A DNA stretch of 64,000 nucleotides from Neolewinella xylanilytica (lineage in GTDB: Bacteria > Bacteroidota > Bacteroidia > Chitinophagales > Saprospiraceae), in the NCBI RefSeq assembly GCF_002934605.1, contig NZ_PTJC01000005.1:1116001-1180000 (forward strand). The letters run 5' to 3'. Made by a program: the position numbers and the translations under genes. Under the pieces are notes generated by a model. That model did no database searches. It saw nothing but the letters and a program-made list of their open reading frames with translations, and was not told the origin of the DNA. Shown here piece after piece: positions 25,147 to 35,399 of the stretch; positions within the stretch are counted from its first letter, which is position 1; the number at the start of each line of letters is the position of its first letter.

Positions 25147-26201
25147 TCCAAAAAACGATCCTGGTGACGGGGGGGGCGGGCTTCATCGGCTCCCACCTGG
25201 TGCGCCTCCTGGTGAATAAATATCCGGACTACAACGTCATCAACTTGGACGCCCTTACCTACGCCGGTAACTTGGCGAACGTAGCGGACATCGAGGACCG
25301 GGCTAATTACAGTTTCGTGAAGGCCGATATCACGGACCTGGACGCCATGCGCAAGATCTTCGCGGTGTACCCCATCGATACGGTCATCCATCTGGCGGCG
25401 GAAAGCCACGTCGACCGCAGCATCGAGGACCCCCTGGTGTTCATCAAGACCAACGTACTGGGAACGGCTACCCTGCTGCAGGCGGCAAAGGAAGCCTGGA
25501 AAGGGAGCTTCGCCGGGAAACTCTTCTACCACGTCTCCACCGACGAGGTGTACGGATCGCTGGGCGACACCGGCTTCTTTACCGAGGAAACCCCCTACGA
25601 TCCGCGGAGTCCCTACTCTTCGTCCAAGGCGGGGAGCGATCACCTGGTGCGCGCCTGGCACCACACCTACGGCCTGCCGGTGGTGCTGAGCAACTGCTCG
25701 AATAACTACGGTCCGTACCAATTCCCGGAGAAGCTGATCCCGCTGTTCATCAACAACATTCGCAACGAGAAGCCGCTGCCGGTCTACGGTAAGGGAGTCA
25801 ACGTGCGCGACTGGCTGTACGTAGTGGACCACGCCCGCGCCATCGACGTGATCCTCCACGAAGGGAAAGTGGGGGAGACCTACAACATCGGCGGCCACAA
25901 CGAGTGGAAGAACATCGACCTGATCCACGTGATCTGCCGCACCATGGACGAAAAACTCGGCCGCGAACCGGGCAGCAGCGAAAAGCTGATCGCCTACGTC
26001 ACCGACCGGGCCGGCCACGATATGCGCTACGCCATCGACGCCACCAAACTGCAGGAAGAACTGGGCTGGACGCCGAGCCTGCAGTTCGAGGAAGGCATCG
26101 CCAAGACCATCGACTGGTACCTCGACAACGAGGCATGGATGCAGTCGGTCACCAGCGGCGCCTACCAGGAATACTACACCACCATGTACCAAAACCGCTA
26201 A
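25143..26201 (+). CDS. rfbB: dTDP-glucose 4,6-dehydratase
   Basis: The 352-residue short-chain dehydrogenase is RmlB/RfbB. It makes dTDP-4-keto-6-deoxyglucose from dTDP-glucose using bound NAD. Visible motifs are [12 protein letters not shown] (NAD binding), [23 protein letters not shown] (the Thr-Asp-Glu active site), [12 protein letters not shown] (Tyr-x3-Lys) and [15 protein letters not shown]. The length is normal. rfbA follows 10 bp later. The matching rfbC lies outside this locus at 12.9 kb, and rfbD is not in the window, so the end sugar may be L-rhamnose or another dTDP-deoxysugar. Confidence 0.95.
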   Translation: MIQKTILVTGGAGFIGSHLVRLLVNKYPDYNVINLDALTYAGNLANVADIEDRANYSFVKADITDLDAMRKIFAVYPIDTVIHLAAESHVDRSIEDPLVFIKTNVLGTATLLQAAKEAWKGSFAGKLFYHVSTDEVYGSLGDTGFFTEETPYDPRSPYSSSKAGSDHLVRAWHHTYGLPVVLSNCSNNYGPYQFPEKLIPLFINNIRNEKPLPVYGKGVNVRDWLYVVDHARAIDVILHEGKVGETYNIGGHNEWKNIDLIHVICRTMDEKLGREPGSSEKLIAYVTDRAGHDMRYAIDATKLQEELGWTPSLQFEEGIAKTIDWYLDNEAWMQSVTSGAYQEYYTTMYQNR

Positions 26202-26211
26202 AGCCCCTCCG

Positions 26212-27072
26212 ATGAAAGGAATCATACTAGCCGGCGGTTCGGGTACCCGGCTGTACCCCATCACCAAGGGCGTCTGCAAGCAGCTGATGCCGGTGTACGA
26301 CAAACCGATGATCTACTACCCGCTGAGCATCCTGATGCTGGCGGGGATCCGGGAAATCCTCATCATTACCACCCCCGAAGACAACACCGCCTTCCGCAAC
26401 CTGCTGGGTGATGGCAGCGAGCTGGGCATTCGCATCGAATACGCGGTCCAGGAAGTCCCGAACGGACTGGCCCAGGCCTTCGTGATCGGGGAAGACTTTA
26501 TTGCCGGGGATAAGTGCGCCCTCGTGCTGGGCGACAACATCTTCCACGGGGCCGGCTTGAGCCAGCTCCTCCAGGAAAGCGCGAAATTGGAAAAGGGTGC
26601 CCGCGTCTTCGCCTACCCGGTCCACGACCCCGAGCGCTACGGCGTGGTCGAGTTCGACGCGAACCGCAAGGCGATCAGCATCGAGGAAAAGCCGGAAGTG
26701 CCGAAAAGCCGCTACGCCGTGCCCGGGTTATACTTCTACGACGAGCGCGTCGTGGAGGTCGCCAAGAACGTCGAACCCAGCGCCCGCGGCGAATACGAGA
26801 TCACCACCGTCAACCAGTGGTACCTCGAGCGCGGCGAACTGGAGGTCGGCATCATGCAGCGGGGCACCGCCTGGCTGGATACCGGCACCTTCGAGAGCCT
26901 GCACGACGCGGCGGAATTCGTGCGCGTGATCGAGAAGCGGCAGGACTTTAAGATCGGGTGTATCGAGGAGGTGGCCTGGCGGATGGGGTGGATTAGTAGC
27001 GAACAGTTGCTTGCCGTATCTGATCCGTTAAGTAAAAGCGGATATGGGAAATACTTAAAAAGCCTCGTATGA
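26212..27072 (+). CDS. rfbA: Glucose-1-phosphate thymidylyltransferase
   Basis: The 286-residue protein is RmlA/RfbA, which joins dTTP and glucose-1-phosphate to form dTDP-glucose. It shows the pyrophosphorylase signature [33 protein letters not shown], the metal-binding GDNIFHG and the [16 protein letters not shown] segment. The length is that of the short (RmlA) form. The start follows the rfbB stop by 10 bp, and the stop overlaps the ABC transporter ATG by 4 bp. It supplies the substrate of the neighbouring rfbB. Confidence 0.95.
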   Translation: MKGIILAGGSGTRLYPITKGVCKQLMPVYDKPMIYYPLSILMLAGIREILIITTPEDNTAFRNLLGDGSELGIRIEYAVQEVPNGLAQAFVIGEDFIAGDKCALVLGDNIFHGAGLSQLLQESAKLEKGARVFAYPVHDPERYGVVEFDANRKAISIEEKPEVPKSRYAVPGLYFYDERVVEVAKNVEPSARGEYEITTVNQWYLERGELEVGIMQRGTAWLDTGTFESLHDAAEFVRVIEKRQDFKIGCIEEVAWRMGWISSEQLLAVSDPLSKSGYGKYLKSLV

Positions 27073-28874
27073 GCAAAGTAGTAAAGAAGCTAAGCGAAGT
27101 TCGGTTTTTATCGTATTTCAGATTCTTCTACAGTTATCTCGGCTCGGCGGTCTTTATTGCCCTTGGTCTAAGTATGCTAGTGGCCCTCTTAGACGGCATC
27201 GGGTTGACGATGTTTTTACCCTTGTTGCACGCCGTTGACGGTGGAACCGGGGAAGCCGACGGTGAGAACATGGGGTCTATGCGCATAGTCCTTGACGGCA
27301 TGAATGAATTGGGCCTGTCACCTACGCTTGTCACCGTTCTTTTAGTCTTGCTGTTCTTCTTTTTTATGAAGGGTATTGCAAAGTTTGCCCTGGATTATTA
27401 CCGGACGATACTGAACCAGCGCTTTGCCAATATTATGCGTTTGGGTAACATGAAGTTGCTGGCGGGCTTAGACTACAGCGAATTTTCCAAAGCCGAATCG
27501 GGTAAGATCCAAAACACTTTCAGTGGAGAGATTGTGAGGATCAATACTGCTTACCGTTCTTATTTCCAGATGCTTCAGTATCTTATAATGACGGGTGTTT
27601 ACGTCGCACTGGCCTATGTAGCGAATCCGAAATTTGCAGTGATAGTCGCGGTGGGAGGCTTGCTTTCCAATCTGGCCTTTAGTCGAATCTATAGAATAAC
27701 GAAAGAAGCTTCCAGAAGAGTTACTAAGGAGATGAATAATTTCCAGGGTTTTCTTATTGAGAGTGTTTCTTCGTTCAAGTTTTTAAAGGCTACGGATTTG
27801 ATCACCCGCTATAAGGAAAAAATCGATCAATCCATTGTAAGCGTTGAAAAGCAGCAGCGCACAATCGGTGTCATGAACGGTATAGCTAATTCAATCAGAG
27901 AACCTTTGGTGATGGTGGTAGTAGTAGCTGCTATCCTGATCCAAGTAACCGTATTTCAGGAGAGCCTTGGTCTGATCATCCTCAGCTTACTCTTCTTCTA
28001 CCGCGGCCTGACCAGTTTGGGGACGATGCAAAATTCCTATAACCAATTCTTAGGGGTTTCGGGCTCGATCGAAAACATGGAGGCCTTTACCGAGGAAATG
28101 AAGCATTTTCAAGAAGATCCGGGTACAGTGCCTTTCTCCGGCTTCAAAAAGAAAATAGAAGTTAAAAATCTTAACTACGGATATGATGACGTTCCGGTGT
28201 TGAAAGATATGTCTTTCGTTATCAATAAATACGAAACCATCGGGATCGTAGGGGAAAGTGGTGCAGGAAAGACCACGCTCGTCAATTTGCTATGCGGCCT
28301 GCTTCCCCCACCGACTGCCACTATATTGGTGGACGGTATAGACCTGAGGGAATTGAATAAACACGATTTTCGGCGCCAAGTAGGATATGTGACCCAGGAG
28401 TCTCAGGTTTTTACGGATACGGTAGCTAACAACGTCAGTTTTTTCGAGAATCCTTCTGAAGAAACCGAATTAAAAATTCAACAGGCTTTAAAGTTGGCTC
28501 ATGCCGCAGAGTTCGTGGCCATGCTACCGGAAGGTTTGAATACGCAGATCGGAATCAATGGGGTAAATTTAAGCGGCGGACAGCGGCAGCGTATTTCTAT
28601 TGCAAGAGAACTGTACCGTGAGGTCGATATTCTCATCCTGGACGAGGCTACCTCTGCGCTGGATAGCCAAAGCGAAAAGCTTATCCAGGAAAATATCGAT
28701 AGTCTAGCAGGTACCGTAACCATGATCGTCATTGCCCACAGATTATCAACAATTAGCAAAGCAGACAAAATCGTTTTCCTCAGGGCCGACCACACGTACG
28801 AAATAGGAACATTCGAATCTTTGCAAAAGCGATCCGCAAACTTCCGGCAGATGGTGAGTTTACAGACTGTTTAA
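27069..28874 (+). CDS. ABC exporter, PglK/MsbA-like, candidate lipid-linked oligosaccharide flippase
   Basis: The 601-residue half-transporter has a six-helix permease domain (about 1-330) and a nucleotide-binding domain (about 360-595). The latter has Walker [15 protein letters not shown]-loop YVTQESQVF, signature [16 protein letters not shown], Walker [13 protein letters not shown] and the switch His in VIAHRLS. The permease part, with a helix-breaking extension ([12 protein letters not shown]) between the first helices, resembles PglK, which flips undecaprenyl-linked oligosaccharides. No Wzx-type flippase is found in the locus, which favours that role. Base composition is clearly more AT-rich than in rfbA just upstream, suggesting a different origin. 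It is coupled to rfbA by an ATGA overlap. Confidence 0.88.
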   Translation: MSKVVKKLSEVRFLSYFRFFYSYLGSAVFIALGLSMLVALLDGIGLTMFLPLLHAVDGGTGEADGENMGSMRIVLDGMNELGLSPTLVTVLLVLLFFFFMKGIAKFALDYYRTILNQRFANIMRLGNMKLLAGLDYSEFSKAESGKIQNTFSGEIVRINTAYRSYFQMLQYLIMTGVYVALAYVANPKFAVIVAVGGLLSNLAFSRIYRITKEASRRVTKEMNNFQGFLIESVSSFKFLKATDLITRYKEKIDQSIVSVEKQQRTIGVMNGIANSIREPLVMVVVVAAILIQVTVFQESLGLIILSLLFFYRGLTSLGTMQNSYNQFLGVSGSIENMEAFTEEMKHFQEDPGTVPFSGFKKKIEVKNLNYGYDDVPVLKDMSFVINKYETIGIVGESGAGKTTLVNLLCGLLPPPTATILVDGIDLRELNKHDFRRQVGYVTQESQVFTDTVANNVSFFENPSEETELKIQQALKLAHAAEFVAMLPEGLNTQIGINGVNLSGGQRQRISIARELYREVDILILDEATSALDSQSEKLIQENIDSLAGTVTMIVIAHRLSTISKADKIVFLRADHTYEIGTFESLQKRSANFRQMVSLQTV

Positions 28875-28897
28875 CTTTAAATTTTTAGAAATTATTT

Positions 28898-30238
28898 ATG
28901 GCAAACTCTACTGGTCAATATGCTGTACTCGATAGTTCCATCGAACTGTCGGCTTTCCGAACCAAGGAAAAGGCGATTTCCGTAGTAGGCCTGGGATATG
29001 TCGGTCTGCCCCTGGCCCTCGAACTTGCAAAAAAATTTCGTGTCATCGGGTTTGACATCAGTTCTCCTCGGGTAGAAATGATGAAGAATAGTCAGGATCC
29101 AAGCGAAGAACTGGAAACTGCGGCATTCGATGGGAAGGACATCTTTTTTTCCTCGGAAGCTGAGGATTTGAGTAAGGCCTCGTTCCACATTGTAGCCGTA
29201 CCCACCCCAGTAGACGAAAGTCGCAGCCCAAATCTCCGGCCATTGCTTGGGGCTTCCCGCTCGGTGGGCAAGGTGCTTAAGCGCGGCGATATTGTCGTCT
29301 TCGAATCGACCGTGTATCCAGGTTGTACGGAAGAGGATTGTGTGCCTATTTTGGAAGAAGAAAGTGGACTCACCTTTGGTGAGGATTTTACGGTGGGCTA
29401 TTCCCCCGAGCGAATTAATCCCGGTGACAAGGAGCATACCGTCGATAAGATTTTGAAGATCGTAAGCGGTAGTGATTCGGAAACCCTAAAGGTAATAGCC
29501 GGAATTTATGGTGACATTATCACCGCCGGCATTTACGAAGCGGCGAGTATAAAGGTTGCCGAGGCGGCTAAAGTGATCGAAAACAGCCAACGGGATGTCA
29601 ACATCAGCTTTGTCAACGAACTGAGCATCATCTTTCGGCAGATGGGCATCGATACCCAGGACGTGTTGGATGCCGCCGGCACCAAGTGGAATTTCCTACC
29701 GTTCCGGCCGGGCCTGGTGGGGGGGCACTGCATCAGCGTAGATCCGTATTACCTTCTGCACAAGAGTATAAAGCTGGGCTACGATCCGTTGGTGATCGCC
29801 AGCGGGCGTCGCATCAACGACCGGATGCCCGCCTTCATCGCCAAGGAACTGGTCCAGGCCCTACTAAAGGCGGATAAGAACCCCAAGCAGAGCAAGGTGC
29901 TGATGCTGGGTGTCACTTTCAAGGAAAACGTGGCGGATATCCGCAACTCCAAGGTGGTGGACGTAGTGCGGGAATTGATGGACTACGGCGTCAACGTGCA
30001 TCTTTATGATCCGCACGCCAGTCCCAATGAGGTGGCGCATGAGTACGGGCTAACGATGATCGACGAAGTAGGTAAGCAATACGACGCCATCGTCGTGGCA
30101 GTGTCCCATACTAAGTTCAAATCATATGATTTGGACAAATTCCGGGAAATGAGCCGCGACGGCTTAATGCTTTTTGACCTGAAGGGCCTCTACAACCGTG
30201 ACGAATTGCGGGACGGAGAAACCATCTGGCGCCTCTAA
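28898..30238 (+). CDS. tviB: UDP-sugar dehydrogenase, TviB/WbpO-like UDP-N-acetylhexosamine C6 dehydrogenase
   Basis: The 446-residue protein has the three-domain layout of UDP-sugar 6-dehydrogenases. The N-terminal NAD domain has SVVGLGYVGLPLALEL and VAVPTPVD; the middle part has ESTVYPGCTEE, SPERINPGD and the catalytic Cys in GGHCISVDPYYL; the C-terminal domain has LGVTFKENVADIRNSKV. Details such as SPERINPGD and KENVADIRNSK point to the TviB/WbpO group that oxidises UDP-GlcNAc or UDP-GalNAc to the uronic acid, rather than UDP-glucose dehydrogenase. It is followed at once by an epimerase gene, as in Vi antigen-type loci (TviB-TviC), although that epimerase looks more like a UDP-glucuronate epimerase. 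Confidence 0.88.
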   Translation: MANSTGQYAVLDSSIELSAFRTKEKAISVVGLGYVGLPLALELAKKFRVIGFDISSPRVEMMKNSQDPSEELETAAFDGKDIFFSSEAEDLSKASFHIVAVPTPVDESRSPNLRPLLGASRSVGKVLKRGDIVVFESTVYPGCTEEDCVPILEEESGLTFGEDFTVGYSPERINPGDKEHTVDKILKIVSGSDSETLKVIAGIYGDIITAGIYEAASIKVAEAAKVIENSQRDVNISFVNELSIIFRQMGIDTQDVLDAAGTKWNFLPFRPGLVGGHCISVDPYYLLHKSIKLGYDPLVIASGRRINDRMPAFIAKELVQALLKADKNPKQSKVLMLGVTFKENVADIRNSKVVDVVRELMDYGVNVHLYDPHASPNEVAHEYGLTMIDEVGKQYDAIVVAVSHTKFKSYDLDKFREMSRDGLMLFDLKGLYNRDELRDGETIWRL

Positions 30239-30263
30239 TTCAAGACCTAAAAATTCCCCGAAC

Positions 30264-31361
30264 ATGGTACTCATTACCGGAACGGCCGGTTTCATCGGTT
30301 CCCACCTTGCCCAGCGGCTCGTCCGTGACGGCGAGCAGGTCGTCGGCCTCGACGTCATCAACGACTATTACGACGTAAACGTCAAGTACGGCCGCCTGGA
30401 GCGGGCCGGCATCTCCCGGGACACTATTGCCTACGGCGAGCTGGTGCAGAGCAGCACCCACCCTAACTATCGTTTCATTAAGCTGGACCTGACCGACCGT
30501 GAGGGGCTGAGCGATCTCTTCGTTAGCGAACAGTTTACCACCGTGGTCAACCTGGCCGCCCAGGCCGGCGTCCGCTACAGCCTGGTGAACCCCCAGGCTT
30601 ACATCGACAGCAACATCATCGGCTTCACGAACATCCTGGAGGCCTGCCGCCACCATGGCGTCAAGCACTTGGCCTATGCCTCCAGCTCCAGCGTGTACGG
30701 CCTCAACGAGCGGATGCCGCTGTCTACCAGCGACAACGTCGACCACCCCATTTCCCTCTACGCCGCCAGCAAGAAGAGCAATGAGCTGATGGCGCACACA
30801 TACAGCCATCTTTTTGGTCTGGCCACTACCGGCCTTCGGTTTTTTACCGTGTACGGACCCTGGGGCCGGCCCGACATGGCGCTATTCCTCTTTACCGAGG
30901 CCATCCTGAAGGGCGAACCCATCAAGGTGTTCAACCACGGTAACATGGTGCGTGACTTCACCTACGTCGACGACATCGTTGAGGGAATTAAACGGGTAAT
31001 CGACAACCCGCCCAAGGGCAACCCCGACTGGACTGGAGAGGCCCCCGATCCCTCAACCTCTAAGGCACCCTATAAGGTCTACAACATCGGCAACAACGAC
31101 CCGGTCAAGCTGATGGACTTCGTTACCGCCATTGAGGAAGAGCTCGGGCTGGAAGCCAAGAAAAACATGATGGACATCCAACCCGGCGACGTACCGGCAA
31201 CCTACGCCAACGTTCAGGACCTGATGGACGACCTGGGCTACAAGCCGGAAACGAACATCCGCCACGGCATCCGGCAGTTCCTTGATTGGTACCGGGAATT
31301 TTACGGCCAAACCCAGGGGGCGGGCGCGGACGTGGGTGCCGGAGAAAATCGCGAGGCCTAG
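30264..31361 (+). CDS. UDP-uronate 4-epimerase-like NAD-dependent epimerase
   Basis: The 365-residue extended short-chain dehydrogenase starts at the ATG at 30264 ([18 protein letters not shown]); an in-frame upstream ATG at 30198 would lie inside the dehydrogenase gene and precede no conserved sequence. Motifs include GLDVINDYYDVNVKYGRL and AAQAGVRYSLVNPQAYIDSN, both characteristic of UDP-glucuronate 4-epimerases (CapI/LspL), then YASSSSVYGLN, YAASKKSNELMAHTYSHL (Tyr-x3-Lys) and FTVYGPWGRPDMALFLF. It would interconvert gluco- and galacto-configured uronic acids, plausibly the product of the preceding dehydrogenase. Its stop TAG shares a base with the GTG start of the next gene. Confidence 0.9.
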   Translation: MVLITGTAGFIGSHLAQRLVRDGEQVVGLDVINDYYDVNVKYGRLERAGISRDTIAYGELVQSSTHPNYRFIKLDLTDREGLSDLFVSEQFTTVVNLAAQAGVRYSLVNPQAYIDSNIIGFTNILEACRHHGVKHLAYASSSSVYGLNERMPLSTSDNVDHPISLYAASKKSNELMAHTYSHLFGLATTGLRFFTVYGPWGRPDMALFLFTEAILKGEPIKVFNHGNMVRDFTYVDDIVEGIKRVIDNPPKGNPDWTGEAPDPSTSKAPYKVYNIGNNDPVKLMDFVTAIEEELGLEAKKNMMDIQPGDVPATYANVQDLMDDLGYKPETNIRHGIRQFLDWYREFYGQTQGAGADVGAGENREA

Positions 31362-32110
31362 TGCTTGACTGGCTGTTCGGACGGAATCGCAAGGAAGTAG
31401 AGGACTTCGGTTTTCTTCACACCGATATGCATGCCCACTGGTTACCGGGGATCGACGACGGGGCGGAAAGTCTGGACGACAGCCTGAACATGATACGGGA
31501 AATGGCCGCTCTCGGCTACCGCCGGCTGGTCGCCACCCCCCACGTAATGTCCGACCTCTATAACAACGCCCCGGAAACCATCCGGGGCGCCCTGGAGAAG
31601 GTGAGGCGGGCCGCGGAAGCCGCAGGGCTGGATATTCAGTTGGACGCCGCCGCCGAATACCTGCTCGACGAAGGCTTCCCCGAACGCCTGCGGCAAGATC
31701 GCCTTCTTACCCTGCCTGGGAACCACCTACTGGTGGAGTTTTCCTTCGTTTCTCCACCTACCAACCAGGACGCCCTTTTCTTCGACATTCAGACAAAGGG
31801 CTACCATCCCGTGCTCGCCCACCCCGAGCGCTACCGCTATTTCCACAAACGGTTCGCCGATTACCGCGGCCTGGAAGAGCGCGGTATCCGGCTGCAGGTC
31901 AATCTGCTTTCCCTCACCGGCTACTATGGCAAGGCCGTGAAGCAGGTGGCCGAGCAACTGCTGGCGGAGGGGCTGGTGAGCCTGCTGGGGACTGACGCCC
32001 ACCACACCCGTCACCTGGCCGGTATCCGCGAGATGCTCGGCAACCACCGCTACGCCAAGTACCTGACTTCTCCCTCTCTGCGCAACCAGGAATGGTTGGG
32101 CGGAAAGTAA
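31361..32110 (+). CDS. CpsB/CapC-type PHP-family tyrosine phosphatase
   Basis: The 249-residue protein starts at GTG (31361), overlapping the previous TAG by one base. It has the PHP metal motifs: HTDMHAHWLPGIDDGAES near residue 22, VATPHVM near 62, LVEFSFVSPP near 127, VLAHPERYRYF near 152 and LLGTDAHH near 212. This is the capsule-linked manganese phosphatase family (CpsB/YwqE) that removes phosphate from the tyrosine cluster of the Wzc-type kinase. That kinase, with an unusually Tyr-rich tail, is encoded two genes downstream, so a kinase-phosphatase pair is likely. The frame is open further upstream, but homology begins only at LDWLFGRN. Confidence 0.92.
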   Translation: MLDWLFGRNRKEVEDFGFLHTDMHAHWLPGIDDGAESLDDSLNMIREMAALGYRRLVATPHVMSDLYNNAPETIRGALEKVRRAAEAAGLDIQLDAAAEYLLDEGFPERLRQDRLLTLPGNHLLVEFSFVSPPTNQDALFFDIQTKGYHPVLAHPERYRYFHKRFADYRGLEERGIRLQVNLLSLTGYYGKAVKQVAEQLLAEGLVSLLGTDAHHTRHLAGIREMLGNHRYAKYLTSPSLRNQEWLGGK

Positions 32111-32124
32111 CCCCCTACGCATTT

Positions 32125-32931
32125 ATGCAACGATTCGTAAACGGTCTGCTCGCGCTGTTGTTGGTTATCGCCGCCACCGGCTGCGTGTCCCACGAGGAAC
32201 TGATCAACTTCAAACCCCTGGATCCGGTCAGCCTGAGCCCCCAACAAATCACCAACAATACAAGCCTGACGGTACAGCCCGAAGACCTTCTCCGGATCAC
32301 CATCTCCAGCCTTAACCCGGAGGCGGCGGAACCCTTCAATCAGTCGCAGGAAGATTCGCAGCAGCGAAACCAGAGCGGTTCGGGCGGGGTAGGCAGTCTG
32401 CAGTTGGAGTTGACAACGGGCTACTTTGTGGACGATGCCGGATACATTGACTTCCCGGTACTTGGCTCCTTGGATGTGGGTGGACTTACCCTTTCGGAGA
32501 TTAAAGAATTGATCGCCGGGCGCCTCGCCGACGGTTATCTGAAGGACCCAGTGGTTAATGTTCGCTTTTTGAACTTCAAGGTGACCATCCTCGGAGAAGT
32601 GATGGCTCCCGGCCTGCTGCGTTTGTCCAACAAACGGGTAACCCTCCTGGAGGCCCTCGGTATGGCGGGCGACCTTACCAATTACGCCAACCGCACCAAC
32701 GTACTAATTATGCGGGAGGATAACGGGGAGCGCACCTTCGCCCGGCTGAACCTCCAGAACGAGGACATTTTCTCCTCCCCCTACTTCTACCTCGAACAGA
32801 ACGATGTCATCTACGTCGAGCCCATCGAGGCCCGGGTGGCCACCGTAGCCGATCCCCTGCAGCGAATCGTAGGCTATGCCTCTGCGGCTTTGTCGCTGGT
32901 GTCCATCGTGATTGCCCTGGCGCTGCGCTAA
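32125..32931 (+). CDS. Wza-like polysaccharide export lipoprotein
   Basis: The 268-residue protein has a lipoprotein signal (LLLVIAATGCVSHEEL), a polysaccharide export domain (LTVQPEDLLRITISSLNPEA ... YFVDDAGYIDFPVLGSLDVGGLTLSEI), an SLBB-type domain (FKVTILGEVMAPGLLRLSNKRVTLLEAL) and a C-terminal hydrophobic helix (AALSLVSIVIALAL). That is the Bacteroidota form of Wza, the outer-membrane channel through which polymer leaves the cell. The ATG at 32125 is preferred over one at 32092, because it puts the signal peptide at the very N-terminus and lies after the phosphatase stop. The gene order phosphatase-Wza-Wzc is the usual export module. Confidence 0.93.
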   Translation: MQRFVNGLLALLLVIAATGCVSHEELINFKPLDPVSLSPQQITNNTSLTVQPEDLLRITISSLNPEAAEPFNQSQEDSQQRNQSGSGGVGSLQLELTTGYFVDDAGYIDFPVLGSLDVGGLTLSEIKELIAGRLADGYLKDPVVNVRFLNFKVTILGEVMAPGLLRLSNKRVTLLEALGMAGDLTNYANRTNVLIMREDNGERTFARLNLQNEDIFSSPYFYLEQNDVIYVEPIEARVATVADPLQRIVGYASAALSLVSIVIALALR

Positions 32932-33001
32932 GAATTATTCTCACCGCTTACTTCCGATTTTCTTGGAACCACTTAATCCAAACGCCGGAGAATTTTCGGC
33001 A

Positions 33002-35344
33002 ATGCCTTCTCTCGAAACCAAGCAGCCCAGCGGCGATGCGGGAGGACTGAACGTCCGTGCCATTATTGGGCGGGCCCTGCGCCAGTGGTATCTGTTCATC
33101 ATCTTTCCCCTGATCACGGTCGGGGTGGGATACCTTTACCTTCGGTATGAGGTGCCCGAATACGAAGTTCGGGGGACCATCCTCGTCAAGGAAAGTACGG
33201 AAGACCGAGCCATGGCTCAGGCGGTCAGCGGGGTGGCCGCTCCTGGAATGGTGGAAAACAGCATGAATCTCACCAACCAAATTGAGATCCTGAGCTCCTT
33301 CTCTTTGCTGCGGGCCGTGGTGGATAGCCTTGGGTTGGATAAACAATACATAAGTGAGGGAAGAGTAAAGAATACGATTCTATACGGCATTGAGGAGCGT
33401 CCTTTTTTAGTCGAGTCGTACAATGACGGCAACGGTAAGCTGTACGGGAATTCCATGCTCATTGAGGTGACTGGCGCTGGCTCATACACACTCCGGTATG
33501 GAGAGAGCGGCCCTGCGGAAGGACGATTCGGTCAACCAATCGTTCTTCCCTTTGGCACTCTTACAATTGTTGAGAACCCTGATCAGAGGGACTCTCGGAC
33601 CTCCGCAACCTTGGTTATCCGGGATCCGGTTCTCTTGGCAAGATCCTATAGCAGTCGCCTACAAATCTCCACTGTTCGTACGTCGGAAATGCTACAAATC
33701 AGCTTGACCGATGAGGTACCACAACGGGCCATTGATATCATCAATGAGGTGATTGAGGAATATAACCGGATTACGATTCTCGAGAAGAACCAAGTAGCTA
33801 CCCGCACTACGGAGTTCGTCAACGACCGGCTGAATTACCTTTCCGCTGAACTGGACGAAGTAGAGCTCCGGGCTGAGGACTACATCCTCAACAACGACAT
33901 CGTAGGGGGAACCGAACGGGAACTAGAAGAAGCGTTTCTGCAGCTAAAGGAAAATGGAACGCAGATGATCGAATTGGCGGTCAAGTTGGACGCCATCGAC
34001 CGCATCCGGACGATGCTGCAGTTACCCGTTGACTCCCTTAATTACCTTCCGTTTGATGTATCGCTGGAAAACTTGACCATAAGCCCCCTGCTTAACCAGT
34101 ACAACAGTATTCAGGCGGAGCGGGAAAAGCTGCTAGCGTCGGCCAAGGAGGGCAACCCCGTTCTCCTGCCGGTGGAAAGGCAAATCACCGAGATCCGACA
34201 GGTACTGAACCAGGCACTATCGGAGGCCCGGGCGGACCTGGTAGACCGGCGGGAACAGTTGGAGAGTACAACCAATGAAACCTACCGCAACATCCGGCAA
34301 ATCCCCGGAAAGCAAAGGGGGCTCTTGGCCATCGAACGGCAGCAGAACATCCGGGAACAGTTGTACCTATTCCTGCTGCAACGCAGGGAGGAAACGGCCC
34401 TGTCCAGCGCCGCGGCGATTTCGAATGTAAGAGTGTTCGAGGCTCCCATGCGGAGGGGGAGTACCTCCCCGGGACAGATGCCGGTGTATGCCATCGCCTT
34501 ATTGCTTGGGTTGGTACTCCCGGTCGGAATTGTTTCGGTACAGGAAATTATGAATGATACGATTTCCAGCCCCGAGCAAATCAAGGCCCTGACCGGCGCC
34601 CCCTTCCTAGGGGCCATCTCCTACGAAGCCCAGGACGACCGTATCGTAGTGACCCGGACCAGCCGAAGTCCCATTTCCGAAATGTTCCGTATGCTACGGA
34701 CCAATCTTCAATTCATGGGAGCCGGCCGGGAGCAACAGACCTTTTTGGTCACCTCAAGTATGGGGGGGGAGGGCAAGACCTTCGTGTGCATGAACCTGGG
34801 TATGAGCCTGGCGATTTCGGGAAAGAAGGTAATCCTGATCGGCATGGACCTGCGGAAACCCAAGCTTGGCAAATATTTGCTCAATGAGGGGGCCGACCTG
34901 GGGGCGGGGCTAACCAATTACCTCGCCGGGGAAGCCTCCCTGGAGGACATCACCAATGCGCTAGAAAAGCAACCGAACCTCCATTACATCACCAGCGGGC
35001 CTATCCCGCCCAATCCAGCCGAACTGCTGATGCTGGATGCCGTAGATGACCTATTCGCTGAACTCCGGCGACGGTACGACTACATTGTGATCGATATGCC
35101 ACCCGTAGGCTTGGTCACCGACGCCCTGTTGATTAGCAAACAGGTTGATAGCACCATCTACGTAACCCGCTTCGCGGAGACCAAAAAGGGTCAGCTGGAG
35201 ATTGCCAACGAAATCTATACCTCTAATAAGTTACCTCACCTTTCTATCGTACTGAACGGCATTAAATCGGGTCGGGGGTATGGATATGGATATGGGTACG
35301 GCTACGGATATGGTTACGGATATGGGTATTATAAAAAGGATTGA
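33002..35344 (+). CDS. Wzc-like polysaccharide co-polymerase and tyrosine autokinase
   Basis: The 780-residue protein combines a Wzz/GumC-type membrane domain (helices near residues 28-48 and about 500-520 around a long coiled-coil periplasmic part) with a cytoplasmic BY-kinase. The kinase has Walker A SSMGGEGKT near residue 585, Walker A' ILIGMDLRKP and Walker B YIVIDMPP. The tail is SGR followed by nine Gly-Tyr dipeptides and YKKD, giving ten tyrosines as the phosphorylation cluster. Cycles of phosphorylation and dephosphorylation by the nearby PHP phosphatase would control polymer length and export with the Wza-like protein. The ATG at 33002 is used; the frame is open 90 bp further upstream into the end of the wza-like gene without conserved sequence. 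Confidence 0.94.
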   Translation: MPSLETKQPSGDAGGLNVRAIIGRALRQWYLFIIFPLITVGVGYLYLRYEVPEYEVRGTILVKESTEDRAMAQAVSGVAAPGMVENSMNLTNQIEILSSFSLLRAVVDSLGLDKQYISEGRVKNTILYGIEERPFLVESYNDGNGKLYGNSMLIEVTGAGSYTLRYGESGPAEGRFGQPIVLPFGTLTIVENPDQRDSRTSATLVIRDPVLLARSYSSRLQISTVRTSEMLQISLTDEVPQRAIDIINEVIEEYNRITILEKNQVATRTTEFVNDRLNYLSAELDEVELRAEDYILNNDIVGGTERELEEAFLQLKENGTQMIELAVKLDAIDRIRTMLQLPVDSLNYLPFDVSLENLTISPLLNQYNSIQAEREKLLASAKEGNPVLLPVERQITEIRQVLNQALSEARADLVDRREQLESTTNETYRNIRQIPGKQRGLLAIERQQNIREQLYLFLLQRREETALSSAAAISNVRVFEAPMRRGSTSPGQMPVYAIALLLGLVLPVGIVSVQEIMNDTISSPEQIKALTGAPFLGAISYEAQDDRIVVTRTSRSPISEMFRMLRTNLQFMGAGREQQTFLVTSSMGGEGKTFVCMNLGMSLAISGKKVILIGMDLRKPKLGKYLLNEGADLGAGLTNYLAGEASLEDITNALEKQPNLHYITSGPIPPNPAELLMLDAVDDLFAELRRRYDYIVIDMPPVGLVTDALLISKQVDSTIYVTRFAETKKGQLEIANEIYTSNKLPHLSIVLNGIKSGRGYGYGYGYGYGYGYGYGYYKKD
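35275..35331 (+). repeat. GGNTAY hexanucleotide tract encoding the Gly-Tyr tail
   Basis: Nine consecutive GGN-TAY hexamers at the 3' end of the kinase gene, with silent third-base variation (GGA, GGG, GGC, GGT; TAT, TAC). Slippage in steps of six would add or remove one Gly-Tyr without shifting the frame. Confidence 0.8.
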
Positions 35345-35399
35345 CCGTAAATTCATTCGAGGAACTCCTTTAAGCGGGGTAGCCAAAATGATCCTGTCT

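Noticed and set aside
35280..35399. Upstream start for the sialyltransferase-like gene within the Gly-Tyr tract
   Set aside because: The extension (MDMDMG-type residues) is only the repeat read in another phase.
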